Source: Roseimicrobium sp. ORNL1
GTDB taxonomy: Bacteria; Verrucomicrobiota; Verrucomicrobiia; Verrucomicrobiales; Verrucomicrobiaceae
Reading direction: 5' to 3'
NCBI RefSeq assembly: GCF_011044495.1
Contig: NZ_CP049143.1
Coordinates: 2,604,001-2,668,000, forward strand
DNA: 64,000 nt
Below are positions 1 through 8,804 of this stretch, one piece after another; position 1 is the stretch's first letter; each line of letters begins with the position of its first letter. The position numbers and the translations under genes were made by a program. The notes beneath the pieces are model-generated. The model made no database searches. It was not told where the DNA came from and saw nothing but the letters and a program-made list of their open reading frames with translations.

Positions 1-1
1 C

Positions 2-292
2 CCAGAATCAACGGGTAAGCGATGGTTCCGGGTCAGCCTGAGAGACCCGGGACAGAAATCACGTGTTCTCTCCTGGAGGTATAGTCGATACGAAGCATCC
101 AGTGTTGAAAAGTCAGTTCCAGAAAGTTTGAAAGATTGGCTGGAGGTCACTTTTCCACAGCGTGCACCCTCCATCACCTTTTGTTTTCCAGCCCTGGATA
201 TCGAGCTTCGGCGGGATGAGTTCAACGCGTGTGCGGGAATGGATGTGGACATTGATATCCTGATCGACCAGACCCATGAGCCAAAGCAATAG
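2..292 (+). CDS. 3' end of an unknown gene, cut by the window edge
   Basis: An open frame runs from the left edge to a TAG and gives 96 residues with no start codon inside the window. The composition looks like a soluble protein: it contains LKDWLEVTFPQRAPSITF and ends in an acidic DVDIDILIDQTHEPKQ tail. I do not recognise the family. It is called because the frame is open from the edge and has natural amino-acid usage, unlike the arginine- and proline-rich shadow frames around it. Confidence 0.5.
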   Translation, partial: PESTGKRWFRVSLRDPGQKSRVLSWRYSRYEASSVEKSVPESLKDWLEVTFPQRAPSITFCFPALDIELRRDEFNACAGMDVDIDILIDQTHEPKQ

Positions 293-491
293 CGGAACAA
301 CAGATGTAGTGCGGCTTGTAGAATAGGCTGCCCAATACCGTCGCAGTCTTCCTGTTCTGTCCGAGGCATGAGACACAATTGCCTTTGTTTACACGGTGAA
401 ACCAAGGCGCACGAAGCGCACATCTGCCATGGTCTTTCATGTTCATCCATGTGAGGAGAAGTCGTGACCTCGCATGGCGGAAGGACGCACT

Positions 492-666
492 CCCAAGGAG
501 CGGCGTGCTTTAGCCGCCGTGGGAGCGTGAAAGGCATGGCCTGCGCCGCACCGCGCACCATCATGTGACAAGACTCTTTTGGCTGCTGAAAGGGATGTTC
601 ACGGTCACTCGGTGTTGCAGACGGGGCGACGCTTCAACGGCGGCTAAAGCACGCCGCTCCTTGGGG
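492..666. repeat. Inverted-repeat element with 29-bp arms
   Basis: The arm at 492-520 is the exact reverse complement of 638-666 and includes GGCGTGCTTTAGCCGCC. The 117-bp loop has no gene. The size and structure suit a MITE or REP-type element. Confidence 0.7.
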
Positions 667-763
667 TGGCATCCTCGTCTGTTGTGGCAAGGCGATCGAG
701 GCCCCATGCTCGAAGACCATGGATGCTCTCTCAACCCATGCATCAATGTGGGTAAGAGATAGG

Positions 764-801
764 GCACGGGTCCCCTGAGGCCGCGACACCGCTTTGAACG
801 G
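764..801. repeat. Dispersed repeat R1, partial copy
   Basis: It carries the core GAGGCCGCGACACCGCTTTG, also found at 4262-4325, 5932-6105 and 12099-12165. Only the 3' half of the repeat is present here. Confidence 0.6.
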
Positions 802-1314
802 AGACCTACAGTCCCCGCCTTCCCCCAAAGCACTCGCGGAATCCATCATCTCCAACGTCCCAATCAGAATCCACTTTTGGCACATTCCATAACCCGGTGG
901 GAAGCCGCTGCGTCAGCCTCCCACGGATACTTGCTGAACAAACGGACGATTCCCTGATCGGTGATTCGGACTGAACTGCGAAGTTGCAGTCTGAAGGACT
1001 GCCGGAACCCAGCTCAGGGTTAGGGAGCTTCTAGCGACCGACACCCTGGGTGATGTGAAAAAAGTTGTCGGACTCTGAAGGTGTCCAGGAGAGCTTCGCC
1101 ACGTCATTCCGGGAATTCCCCGCATAGGAGTCCACCCACTCTGACGCTTCCGTCCAATAGAAACGTCCGCAGAACATTCCCACCCAGTCATTAAATTCTG
1201 CGTCCTACGTGTCCTATGTGTCCTATGCTCCCCCAGCCAACCCTCCAACCCCCCCCGCCGACCCCGAACACCTCACATTGACACCCCATATGCCAGAATG
1301 TACTTTCTGGCACC

Positions 1315-2061
1315 ATGGATTCTATCAGCGAAAGTCTCGCATCCCCAGGCACCTCCGGCTCACCCATCCCGGAACTCTCCGCCCTCGCCCCCACCCACGA
1401 AGCCTTCGCCCAGGCCATCTCCCTCGGCGAGGAACCCGCAGCCGCCTGCCAGCGCCTCTTCCGCGGCAAGACTGCCGCCACCGCAGGGAAAAAGGCCGCC
1501 GCGCTTCTCGCAGACCCCGCCATCGCCGCACGCATTGCCGGGCTGCAGCGTCAGGCCGACCACATCGCCCGCCATCACGCGCACTTCACCAAGGCCGACC
1601 TCATCACCTTCCTCGTCGAGACCATCCAGACGCCCGTCAGCAGCGTCGACCAGCACCACCGCCAGTGCCAGGAGTGGACCCGCGACGAACTCACCACCTC
1701 CGGCCGCAGGGCAAACGCCACATCCCAGCAGAAAACACAATCGCCAACTTCAAAGAAGTCCACCGCCACCAAGGCATCCTCTAGAGCCGCGAAAGCAAAC
1801 GACACCAGCAATGGGGCAGGGGAGGGACTCGGCACCATCACCCAGGAAGCAGGCACAGGCACAGGCACAGGCGCTGAAACCGACACCGCACCCGCACCCC
1901 CCATCCTCCTCCGCAGCAAAACCAAAGTCCCCAGCAAACTCGACGCCGCAAAACTCCTCGCCACCCTCTGCGGCTGGCACGCCCCCGCTAAACTCGAAAG
2001 CAACGTCGCCCTTGGCCTCGCACCCACCGTGGAAGAAGCCCTCACCCGACTGCTGCGCTAG
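1315..2061 (+). CDS. Phage terminase small subunit-like protein
   Basis: The 248 aa product is probably the DNA-recognition subunit of a phage packaging terminase. Residues about 28-85 fit the Terminase_2-type helix-turn-helix layout: an acidic start, EEPAAACQRLF where the helix-turn-helix would lie, then the family's LLADPAIAARIAGLQ. The C-terminal part (KLDAAKLLATLCGWHAPAKLE) matches the family's tail. Residues about 140-200 are low-complexity Ser/Thr/Gly, including TGTGTG encoded by ACAGGC hexamers, and look like an insertion or slippage expansion. The large subunit follows 400 bp downstream. The assignment rests on this pairing and the motif order. Confidence 0.7.
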   Translation: MDSISESLASPGTSGSPIPELSALAPTHEAFAQAISLGEEPAAACQRLFRGKTAATAGKKAAALLADPAIAARIAGLQRQADHIARHHAHFTKADLITFLVETIQTPVSSVDQHHRQCQEWTRDELTTSGRRANATSQQKTQSPTSKKSTATKASSRAAKANDTSNGAGEGLGTITQEAGTGTGTGAETDTAPAPPILLRSKTKVPSKLDAAKLLATLCGWHAPAKLESNVALGLAPTVEEALTRLLR

Positions 2062-2092
2062 TCCACCGGTGCGACGGTGAGCAGTGCGACGG

Positions 2093-2153
2093 TAAGCAGT
2101 AAGCAGTAAGCAGTAAGCAGTAAGCAGTAAGCAGTAAGCAGTAAGCAGTAAGC
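2093..2153. repeat. Heptanucleotide tandem repeat (TAAGCAG)8
   Basis: Eight perfect copies of TAAGCAG and a partial ninth lie just after the terminase small subunit gene. This is one of many 7-bp tandem repeats in the window. Confidence 0.95.
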
Positions 2154-2431
2154 CGCCGCCATACACGGAACGCCTCACTCAACCTTCGCTGCTCCGCTGC
2201 TTTGCGACGAAACCCACCAGCGCACTACCTCCCATGCGCCCAAGTCCCTCCCACGAGCCACCCTCCGCGCCCTCTGCCTCCTCCCGCGTCGAGACACATC
2301 ACCTCCCATCACACCGCATACCACCAAACCCAACCCCTCCAATCCTCTGCGTCCTTTGCCCCTCATGCCCCTTTGCGGTTAACCCGAATCCACCCCTGAC
2401 CCACCACCTCCCACAATCCAATTCCTCAGGC

Positions 2432-2459
2432 TATCAACTATCAACCCTCAACTATCAAC
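2432..2459. repeat. Heptanucleotide repeat (TATCAAC), 4 units
   Basis: Units TATCAAC, TATCAAC, CCTCAAC and TATCAAC end 6 bp before the terminase large-subunit ATG, where a ribosome binding site would normally be. Related inverted units (GTTGATA) occur near 45350-45375 and 47010-47045. Confidence 0.85.
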
Positions 2460-2465
2460 TTACCG

Positions 2466-4058
2466 ATGCTCACCGATAAACTCACCACCCTCCTCTCCGA
2501 CAAAGCCTGGCGTCTACGCCACCTCTACCTCATCCTCCCCGAGGACACGAGCACCGCACAGGAAAACACCGGCATCATCCCCCTCGTCCTCCGAGCCGAG
2601 CAGGAAACCTTCATGCAGGCACGCCACACGCGGAACTTCGTCCCCAAGGCGCGCAAATTGGGCATGTCCACCTTCATCGTCATCGACTACCTCGACGAAT
2701 GCCTCTGGAATAAAGATACCCACTGCGCCCACGTCGACTTCCGCAAGGACGACGCCGCCAAAAAGCTCGCCATCGCCCGACTCGCCTGGGAGCGCGGCCC
2801 CGAGCACCCCAATCCCGCCATCGCCGAAATCTGGCGCGGCCTCCACGCCAAGCTCAAACTCGTAAAGTCCAACGACTCCTGCCTCGCCTGGAGCAACGGC
2901 TCCCATCAAGAAGCCAACATGTCCTTCATGGGCGGCACCCCGCGCCGCCTCCACATCTCCGAATACGGACCCCTCGCCGCCCAGCGACCCGAAGCCGCCG
3001 CCCGCGTCCGCCAGGGCTCCTTCAATGCCGTCCCCGCCACCGGCATCATCGATATCGAGACCACCATGGAAGGCGGCCCCATAGGCGAGTGTTATGAAAT
3101 CTTCCGCCTCGCGTGCGATGCCACCGGCCGCCAGCTCTCACCCCTCGACTGGAAGCTCCACTTCTTCCCCTGGTACCACCATCCCTCCTACACCCTCCCA
3201 CACCACACCCCGCGCAAGCCCGAGACCGAGCGTTATTTCCGCGAGCTGAAATCAAAGCACAACATCACCATCCCATTGGAGCGACAGGCCTGGTACGAGC
3301 GCAAAGCCGCCGAGCAGCGCGAGAGCATGTACACCCAGTTCCCCTCCACCGCAGACGAGTGCGTGAAGGCCACCACGCGCGATCCCATCTACCCCGAGAT
3401 CACCCTCCTGCGCACCCAGGGCCGGGTAAAAGACTTCAGCCACGAGCGCAGCCTCCCGTTATTCACCGCCTGGGACCTCGGCATCAGCGACTACACCTCC
3501 GGCTGGCTCATCCAGCCCTCCGGTCGCGACCTCCTCATCCTCGCCTGGCATGAAGGCGAAGGCCACGGCGCCGCGAATGTCGCCGACGTCATCCGCAACT
3601 GGGAATCCCAGTTCAGCCGCCGCATCGCCATGCATTATCTCCCGCACGATGCGAATATCCGCGAGAAAGGTTCCGGCCGCACGTATATCGACCAGCTCGC
3701 CGCTGCCGGCATCTCCCGCCACAGCATCCGCATCGTCCCCCGCACCCCCGATATCTGGACCGGCATCAATGACGTGCGCGATATCCTCCCCAAGTGCTGG
3801 TTCCACACCCGCACTGACCAACCTCGCAAGAGCCTCGAAGGCCGCGACCTCCCCTCCGGCCTCCAGTGCCTCGAAGCCTATCGCAAGCAGCCACCCACCC
3901 CCGGCGGCGCCCTTCGCCCCATGCCCCTCCACGACGCCTGCTCCCACAGCGCCGATGCCTTCCGCACCTTCGCCGAAGCCCACGCCGCCGGCCTCATCAC
4001 CACCCACACCGGCCACGAACCCAAGCCCAAAGTCCTCATGGGCGTCCGCGGCGCATAA
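2466..4058 (+). CDS. terL: Phage terminase large subunit
   Basis: The 530 aa product is the ATP-driven DNA packaging motor and headful or site-specific nuclease of a tailed phage. The N-terminal ATPase has a Walker-A-like KARKLGMST (about residue 62) and a Walker B RLHISEYG (about 160). The C-terminal RNase H-like nuclease shows TAWDLGISDYTSGW (about 338, first acidic residue), LPHDANIREKGSG (about 393) and a closing acidic motif PLHDACSHSADAFR (about 490). Length is normal and the frame is intact, so the enzyme could be functional. No portal or capsid gene follows; the paralogous membrane-protein array begins instead. Confidence 0.88.
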   Translation: MLTDKLTTLLSDKAWRLRHLYLILPEDTSTAQENTGIIPLVLRAEQETFMQARHTRNFVPKARKLGMSTFIVIDYLDECLWNKDTHCAHVDFRKDDAAKKLAIARLAWERGPEHPNPAIAEIWRGLHAKLKLVKSNDSCLAWSNGSHQEANMSFMGGTPRRLHISEYGPLAAQRPEAAARVRQGSFNAVPATGIIDIETTMEGGPIGECYEIFRLACDATGRQLSPLDWKLHFFPWYHHPSYTLPHHTPRKPETERYFRELKSKHNITIPLERQAWYERKAAEQRESMYTQFPSTADECVKATTRDPIYPEITLLRTQGRVKDFSHERSLPLFTAWDLGISDYTSGWLIQPSGRDLLILAWHEGEGHGAANVADVIRNWESQFSRRIAMHYLPHDANIREKGSGRTYIDQLAAAGISRHSIRIVPRTPDIWTGINDVRDILPKCWFHTRTDQPRKSLEGRDLPSGLQCLEAYRKQPPTPGGALRPMPLHDACSHSADAFRTFAEAHAAGLITTHTGHEPKPKVLMGVRGA

Positions 4059-4472
4059 CGGAAACGTCGAGCCTAAGCGCAGAAGGCTGCTCCAGAAGCC
4101 TTTCAGTCGTGAACCTCACTCCGAATGCAAAATGAAAAGTGAGAAATGAAAAATGCAAAGTTACGCGTGCACCTCCGCATCGTGTCGAAGTGCGCCCGCA
4201 TAAAAATCTGTGATGGGGATAAGCAAGGCAATCGCTCATCGCACACCGACCCATCATACCAGGTCGCTATGCGTCTTGGAGTGCGGTTGCACAGGCCTCC
4301 CTTGAGGCCGCGACACCGCTTTGAACGAAGGAACTTCATCCCGATGTCCCGGAGCACCCCAGCGAAGTCCAGCACTCCAAGCTTCCCACCACCACCACCA
4401 CTTTGCATTTTTCATTCATCACTTTTCATTTTGCATTCCCTTCGTCACAATCACCTCTGCTCCTCACCCCCC
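4059..4472. other. Terminase-array spacer with heptad repeats
   Basis: No gene is seen. Period-7 A-rich units (TGCAAAA, TGAAAAG, TGAGAAA) lie near 4125-4160. Dispersed repeat R1 occupies 4262-4325. Inverse T-rich heptads (CTTTGCA, TTTTTCA, CTTTTCA) lie at 4401-4435. Confidence 0.6.
4262..4325. repeat. Dispersed repeat R1
   Basis: This is a 64-bp copy starting GGTCGCTATGCGTCTTGGAG and ending CGACACCGCTTTGAACG. It is shared with 5932-6105 and 12099-12165 at high identity. Confidence 0.75.
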
Positions 4473-5054
4473 ATGTCCCGCCACACCAGGTTCATCGCCC
4501 TCGCCATCTTCGCGCTACTGCTCGGCATTCCCCTCGGTTATCTCGTGCTCGCCTGGCACCCGGCAGCACCGCTCACGTTCCATCTGGAACGCGGCGAGCC
4601 CACGGTGCGGAATGTGAAACTTCTAGGCAGCTACCGCGCACGCTGGGTCAGGGTTGAAAACTCCAGCTTCACGCCCATCGAATTTCGCGGCGCCACCCTC
4701 CTGCTCAAGTCTGGACCGATGACTTCTTGGGATGCGCCACCCGGCCTTATCTTGCTTGTGCATGGCGCCCTGATCACTCCAATTCCGCGCACATTCCCGC
4801 CCCCGCTGGTTGTTCCTGCACGCGGACGTATCGTGGCAGATGCCATGCTGGCTCCGCCGCTGGTGGAGGAGCTTCCGAAGGACAACGTTTGCGTCCTCTA
4901 TCAATGGCAGTCCCTGCCTCGCTCGAAAGCATCCTCGATGGCGAAATGGCTGCAGGACCACGGACCAGCCTGGGCCGGGAAGTACATCCCTCGATTCGAA
5001 CCATGGGAAGAGTACACCCCCCTGGAAGGAGCACTGCCACCTGAGGGGAATTGA
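4473..5054 (+). CDS. Array protein 1
   Basis: This 193 aa protein is the first member, 414 bp after the terminase. The tip is MSRHTRF and the junction AWHPAAPLTFH lacks the usual NPLRF. The core is VRVENSSFTPIEF, the turn VVPARGRIV, the strand YQWQSLPRSKASS and the tail YTPLEGALPPEGN. The start is set at the conserved MSR; upstream in-frame codons fall in repeats. No Shine-Dalgarno sequence is seen, only T-rich heptads. Confidence 0.88.
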   Translation: MSRHTRFIALAIFALLLGIPLGYLVLAWHPAAPLTFHLERGEPTVRNVKLLGSYRARWVRVENSSFTPIEFRGATLLLKSGPMTSWDAPPGLILLVHGALITPIPRTFPPPLVVPARGRIVADAMLAPPLVEELPKDNVCVLYQWQSLPRSKASSMAKWLQDHGPAWAGKYIPRFEPWEEYTPLEGALPPEGN

Positions 5055-5071
5055 CGATCCATCCATCCTTC

Positions 5072-5140
5072 GGACCGCCCAGAGGGCCTTCATCCACCCG
5101 CACTCCGAGTCGCCACCCACTCACCCTGACGTTCCACCCA
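5072..5140. repeat. Spacer repeat R8
   Basis: About 70 bp with GGCCTTCATCCACCCGCAC and CTGACGTTCCACCC. Relatives lie at 12643-12709, 14069-14135, 29270-29340, 30076-30144 and 36648-36718, usually just upstream of an array gene. Confidence 0.7.
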
Positions 5141-5193
5141 AACAAGACTTCAGATTTGAACTCTCAATTTTCAAATTTCAAATCCTCACCCCC

Positions 5194-5730
5194 ATGTCCC
5201 GCCGCATAAAGCTCATCATCCTCGCCATCTTCCTCGTGCTGCTCGCCATTCCAACGGTACACTTCTACCTTCACTGGCGGCCCAGGAACCCTCTTCACTT
5301 TCAGTTGGTAAATGTTGAGCCACCAGTCGCCGGAGATCCCAGGTACGCGCGCACAGCCCGAATCGTGGTCCACAACACCTGCGGCACCCCGATTCACCTC
5401 GAGTTTTCAGAGGTCACCAACTCCGATGCACGCGGGTACGGATACGGGCAGATCTATCCTGAGCTCCGGGTCGGGCCCCATTTGGAAGATACCATCGTCC
5501 CCTCGCACGGCAGCGTTGCAATGACCTCCACATGGTTCCTGGGGGTACCAGGCAACACTCCTCCTGCTGATGACTTGAAGGTGAAGTACACGTGGAACTC
5601 TGACCTCAAGTGGCGGACCAGACGCCTCTACCAGCAGCTCTTCGATCTAGCCCCCAATTTTTTCGCGGGGAAACTCCCTGCAATCGTGACCGACCTCGAC
5701 ACCACGCCACTGCAAGGAGCAGTAAAATGA
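5194..5730 (+). CDS. Array protein 2
   Basis: This 178 aa protein has tip MSRRIKL and junction HWRPRNPLHFQL. The core IVVHNTCGTPIHLEF has His-Asn in place of Glu-Asn. The turn is VPSHGSV, the strand YTWNSDLKWRTRRLY and the tail TTPLQGAVK. Its closest relative here is array protein 4 (shared FY-x-HWRP junction). R8 and degenerate heptads precede it. Confidence 0.9.
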   Translation: MSRRIKLIILAIFLVLLAIPTVHFYLHWRPRNPLHFQLVNVEPPVAGDPRYARTARIVVHNTCGTPIHLEFSEVTNSDARGYGYGQIYPELRVGPHLEDTIVPSHGSVAMTSTWFLGVPGNTPPADDLKVKYTWNSDLKWRTRRLYQQLFDLAPNFFAGKLPAIVTDLDTTPLQGAVK

Positions 5731-6310
5731 GCGGCCGGGTGACGTGATCTCCTGTGCCCGACGTTCCGCCCATCTCACAGCACATCTGAATTCCTTCGTT
5801 CGTGCGCACTCAATCAAGGAAGAACACCCCGTGAGAAAGCGCAGGACCTCGCCTCATGAATGAACGTCAGGTCAATAAATAGCCGATGGTGTCAGCAGGG
5901 AAATGACGCATAACATACCAACTCATCACCCCAGGTCGCTATGCGTCTTGGAGTGCGGTGGCACAGGCCTCCCTTGAGGCCGCGACACCGCTTTCAGAGG
6001 GGTAGCACCTTCGGAGTTGGAGCGTCACATCTCTCCATGATCCTCAACCCCTCCGCCAAAAGCGGTTTCGCGCTTGAGCGCTTGCCACCGCACTCCAAGA
6101 CGCAAAGCGCTTCTTCCCCGTGCCCGATGAAAGCGAGCCGAGGTCAGCGTTCGACACGCCCGCATCACCCCCACTTTGCATTTTTCATTCATCACTTTCC
6201 ATTTTGCATTCCCTTCTTCACAATCACCACGGCCTGTCTCCGATAGTCTCCCCATTCACTCTATTTCTCGGCCCTGATTTGAAGGCCTAAATCATAGATC
6301 ATAAATCGCG
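5731..6310. other. Array spacer with R1 element
   Basis: No gene is seen in 580 bp. It holds an R1 element with an inverted 3' arm (5932-6105), T-rich heptads near 6175-6212, and AATCATA-type units just before array protein 3. Confidence 0.6.
5932..6105. repeat. Dispersed repeat R1 with inverted arm
   Basis: The left part (CAGGTCGCTATGCGTCTTGG) is answered near 6085-6105 by the inverse CCACCGCACTCCAAGACGC. R1 can therefore be an inverted-repeat element of about 175 bp. The other copies may be single arms. Confidence 0.65.
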
Positions 6311-6859
6311 ATGTCCCGCCGCACGAAGGTCATTCTCCTACTGGTCTCCCTTGCGCTGGTGAGCCTCACCGCAGTGAACCTCGGTCTCGTCTGGGCTCCG
6401 GAGAATCCATTGCGCTTCCGCATCATCGCCCCGCCACCAGAGAAACTGGAGAGAGCATTCCACGACGGCACGGCACACGTCAGCGGCTACCAGGTGGAAG
6501 TGGAGAATACCACAGGTGCCACCATACGCCTGCTGAGAGCGGAACTGTTCGGGCCGGAGGAGTCTGATGGCAGTCGGGTCCAATTCAGCAACGTGCAGAC
6601 CGCGTCAGCTGCCGCGGAACAGGACCTGGTCATCCCCCCACATGGCTCTCGTCGCCTTGAGCTCTCCATGTTCGAGGCCACGTATGTCGCGGAACTTGCC
6701 CGGTCAGAAATGACCTGCACCTTCCTCTCCCGGTCCAAGGAGAACTACATGAATCTCCTCGACTATGTGGACCGCAAATGGCCATCCCTTTCCCTCTCCA
6801 TGCGCTTCTACCCACTTCTGGATGGGAATTCCGTGCCAGTCCAGATGAGCGAGCAGTAG
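6311..6859 (+). CDS. Array protein 3
   Basis: This 182 aa protein has a Val/Ser-rich anchor (VILLLVSLALVSLTAVNLGL), a subtype shared with array proteins 11, 39 and 40. The junction is VWAPENPLRFRI, the core VEVENTTGATIRL, the turn VIPPHGSRRLEL and the basic segment LSRSKENYMNLL. The tail NSVPVQMSEQ lacks PLE. AATCATA-like units lie just upstream. Confidence 0.9.
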   Translation: MSRRTKVILLLVSLALVSLTAVNLGLVWAPENPLRFRIIAPPPEKLERAFHDGTAHVSGYQVEVENTTGATIRLLRAELFGPEESDGSRVQFSNVQTASAAAEQDLVIPPHGSRRLELSMFEATYVAELARSEMTCTFLSRSKENYMNLLDYVDRKWPSLSLSMRFYPLLDGNSVPVQMSEQ

Positions 6860-6919
6860 ATCCTCCCTCGGATGGGTCCGTGCGTACTCCTCCAATCTCA
6901 GATCATAAATAGCCTCCCC

Positions 6920-7447
6920 ATGTCCCGCCGCACGAAGCTCATCATCACCACTCTCTTCCTCGTGTTGCTTGCCATTCCCGCGGTGCATTTCTATTTCCAT
7001 TGGCGACCAGAGAATCCATTGCGCTTCCAGATCGGCAACGCTGGAGCGGGCTTTCCTCTGAATCCACATGACCTAAGAGTGCCTGTCATCGTCCGCAACT
7101 CCAGTGCCACGCCCATCCATCTCCAGTTCGCTATCATCGCGACGAAGAAGAAGGAGCAGGTTGGCGCCATCCTGCCTCCAGTGTGGCTCGGGTCCAAGAC
7201 GTACGACGAAGTCGTCCCTCCCTACGGTACCTTGGAAATGTATTGCTCGGAGAGGAACTTTATCGCTGACGCGCGCGCTCCCGGGTATCTGCAGGTAGCG
7301 TACATCTGGGATTCTAACCTCAGGTACCGGGCGAAGTCCCTGTATGGAGACCTTGGCTATCGCATCTCTCAGTGGCTGTCCCTCGACCTCCCTTACATCT
7401 CTCCTGAAAGCGACACCGCACCGCTGGAAATCGACACGGGAAAGTGA
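6920..7447 (+). CDS. Array protein 4
   Basis: This 175 aa protein has junction HWRPENPLRFQI, core VIVRNSSATPIHLQF, turn VVPPYGTLEM, strand YIWDSNLRYRAKSLY and tail DTAPLEIDTGK. The conserved MSRRTK start is chosen over an in-frame ATG 48 bp upstream, because that extension translates the spacer repeat. Sequence is closest to array protein 2. Confidence 0.9.
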   Translation: MSRRTKLIITTLFLVLLAIPAVHFYFHWRPENPLRFQIGNAGAGFPLNPHDLRVPVIVRNSSATPIHLQFAIIATKKKEQVGAILPPVWLGSKTYDEVVPPYGTLEMYCSERNFIADARAPGYLQVAYIWDSNLRYRAKSLYGDLGYRISQWLSLDLPYISPESDTAPLEIDTGK

Positions 7448-7534
7448 ACTTGCTCCATCATCCCCGTCCCCTTCCTCCCCGCACCTTGATTTGAAATCCC
7501 CAATCACAAATCAAAAAATCATAAATAGCTCCCC

Positions 7535-8125
7535 ATGTCCCGCCGCACGAAGCTCATCATCGCCGCGCTCTTCCTCGTGCTGCTCGCCGTTCCCGCAGCC
7601 TACGTCGCACTCACCTGGCATCCCGCATTCCCGCTGCGCTTCCATCTTGAAAGCATCGACTCGGAACCGTTGGAAGAAGACCCTCGCTATCGGGGGCTGC
7701 GCGTGCGTGTTGAAAACACCAGCCCGATCCCGGTGCATATTTGCGGAGGTATGCTGTATACGAACTTTGGAATACCTGTCTTTGGCGGTCCTGAAGGGCT
7801 CCTTCTGCCACTCGAGTTTAGAGACGGCATTCCATCGAGGAACCCTGATGAGCCGGTGATCGTTCCCGCACACGGAGAACTCCACATTCGCGGTGCCCTG
7901 GGCGCCAAACTGACGCAGATCCCGCAGGGAGGGGAAATTTCCGTGCAATGCACGTGGGAAACCGCAACACGTGCCGGGGCTGGACGTGCGGTGAATTGGA
8001 TCAGATACAGCTGTCCGCAATGGGAGACAGGGCGGCTTCCCATGATAGAGCCCCTGAGAACGACAGTGCCGCTGGAGACCAAAGGTCACGCACCAGCACC
8101 ACCGCAAGAACCATCCGCACCCTGA
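7535..8125 (+). CDS. Array protein 5
   Basis: This 196 aa protein has junction TWHPAFPLRFHL, core VRVENTSPIPVHI, turn VPAHGELHI and strand CTWETATRAGAG. A Pro-rich tail (HAPAPPQEPSAP) follows VPLE. The 5' spacer (AATCACAAATC and AATCATAAATAGC units) is almost identical to that of array protein 6, suggesting gene plus spacer duplicated together. Confidence 0.92.
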   Translation: MSRRTKLIIAALFLVLLAVPAAYVALTWHPAFPLRFHLESIDSEPLEEDPRYRGLRVRVENTSPIPVHICGGMLYTNFGIPVFGGPEGLLLPLEFRDGIPSRNPDEPVIVPAHGELHIRGALGAKLTQIPQGGEISVQCTWETATRAGAGRAVNWIRYSCPQWETGRLPMIEPLRTTVPLETKGHAPAPPQEPSAP

Positions 8126-8172
8126 TTTGAAATCCCCAATCACAAATCAAAAATCATAAATAGCGCTTCCCC

Positions 8173-8727
8173 ATGTCCCACCGCACAAAGCTCATCATCG
8201 CCGCGATTTTCCTCGTGCTGATCGCCATCCCGGCGGCATACGTCATACGCACCTGGCATCCTACCAATCCGCTTCGATTTCGGTTTTCCGAGGTCCACCC
8301 TGAGGCGGACCTCAAAAAGGGCATTCGCAAGATCACTGTCACCGTGGAAAATGCCAGCGATGCTCCCGTCCAGCTCTACGGTGCGAGTATCGAAGTTCCC
8401 AACAGCAAGGGCAGGGCGCCTGAGCGGGCCGGCTTCTGCGGTCCCTGGAGTCATAGCTCGATTGGTGGCGCGAGTAGACCTGTCAGGTTCGTGGTGGTCC
8501 CGGCCCGGGGTACCACCCGCATCACCGCTGAGCTCCGTACTGAATATATGACGGATGGCAAAAGCGGCCGCCTTCAGGTGACCTATCATTGGATGTCAGT
8601 GACGAAGTCCAAAAGTGCCGGACTGTTTAAATGGATCCACGGAGGCAGCCCGCAATGGTTGCGCAGCCTCAGCCCTGATTTCAAGATCAAGCCTGATATT
8701 GCTCCCCTGGAAGGAGTCGCAGAGTAG
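8173..8727 (+). CDS. Array protein 6
   Basis: This 184 aa protein has tip MSHRTKL, junction TWHPTNPLRFRF, core VTVENASDAPVQLYG, turn VVPARGTTRIT, strand YHWMSVTKSKSAG and tail DIAPLEGVAE. It starts 48 bp after array protein 5 stops, with heptad-type AT-rich units filling the gap. Confidence 0.92.
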   Translation: MSHRTKLIIAAIFLVLIAIPAAYVIRTWHPTNPLRFRFSEVHPEADLKKGIRKITVTVENASDAPVQLYGASIEVPNSKGRAPERAGFCGPWSHSSIGGASRPVRFVVVPARGTTRITAELRTEYMTDGKSGRLQVTYHWMSVTKSKSAGLFKWIHGGSPQWLRSLSPDFKIKPDIAPLEGVAE

Positions 8728-8804
8728 TCGCCGGCCCGCATCAACTCCCAAGGTCTCCCAGCTCTCCCTTTCAAATCATCAATCAAAAATCATAAATAGT
8801 CCTC

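Larger units (their letters stand above)
293..1314. other. Gene-free, repeat-bearing spacer
   Basis: No convincing gene is seen in about 1 kb. It holds a 29-bp inverted repeat (492-520 and 638-666) and part of a dispersed repeat (764-801). Short frames here are translations of these repeats. Confidence 0.5.

Noticed and set aside
1575-2178. Long reverse-strand frames opposite the terminase small subunit
   Set aside because: They are mirror frames of a GC-rich gene with Gly/Ala/Val-rich composition and no motif.
3459-4016. A 185-codon reverse frame opposite the terminase large subunit
   Set aside because: It lies wholly within the nuclease-coding region on the other strand, and its Gly/Ala/Val/Glu-rich sequence is the usual shadow of GC-rich coding DNA.
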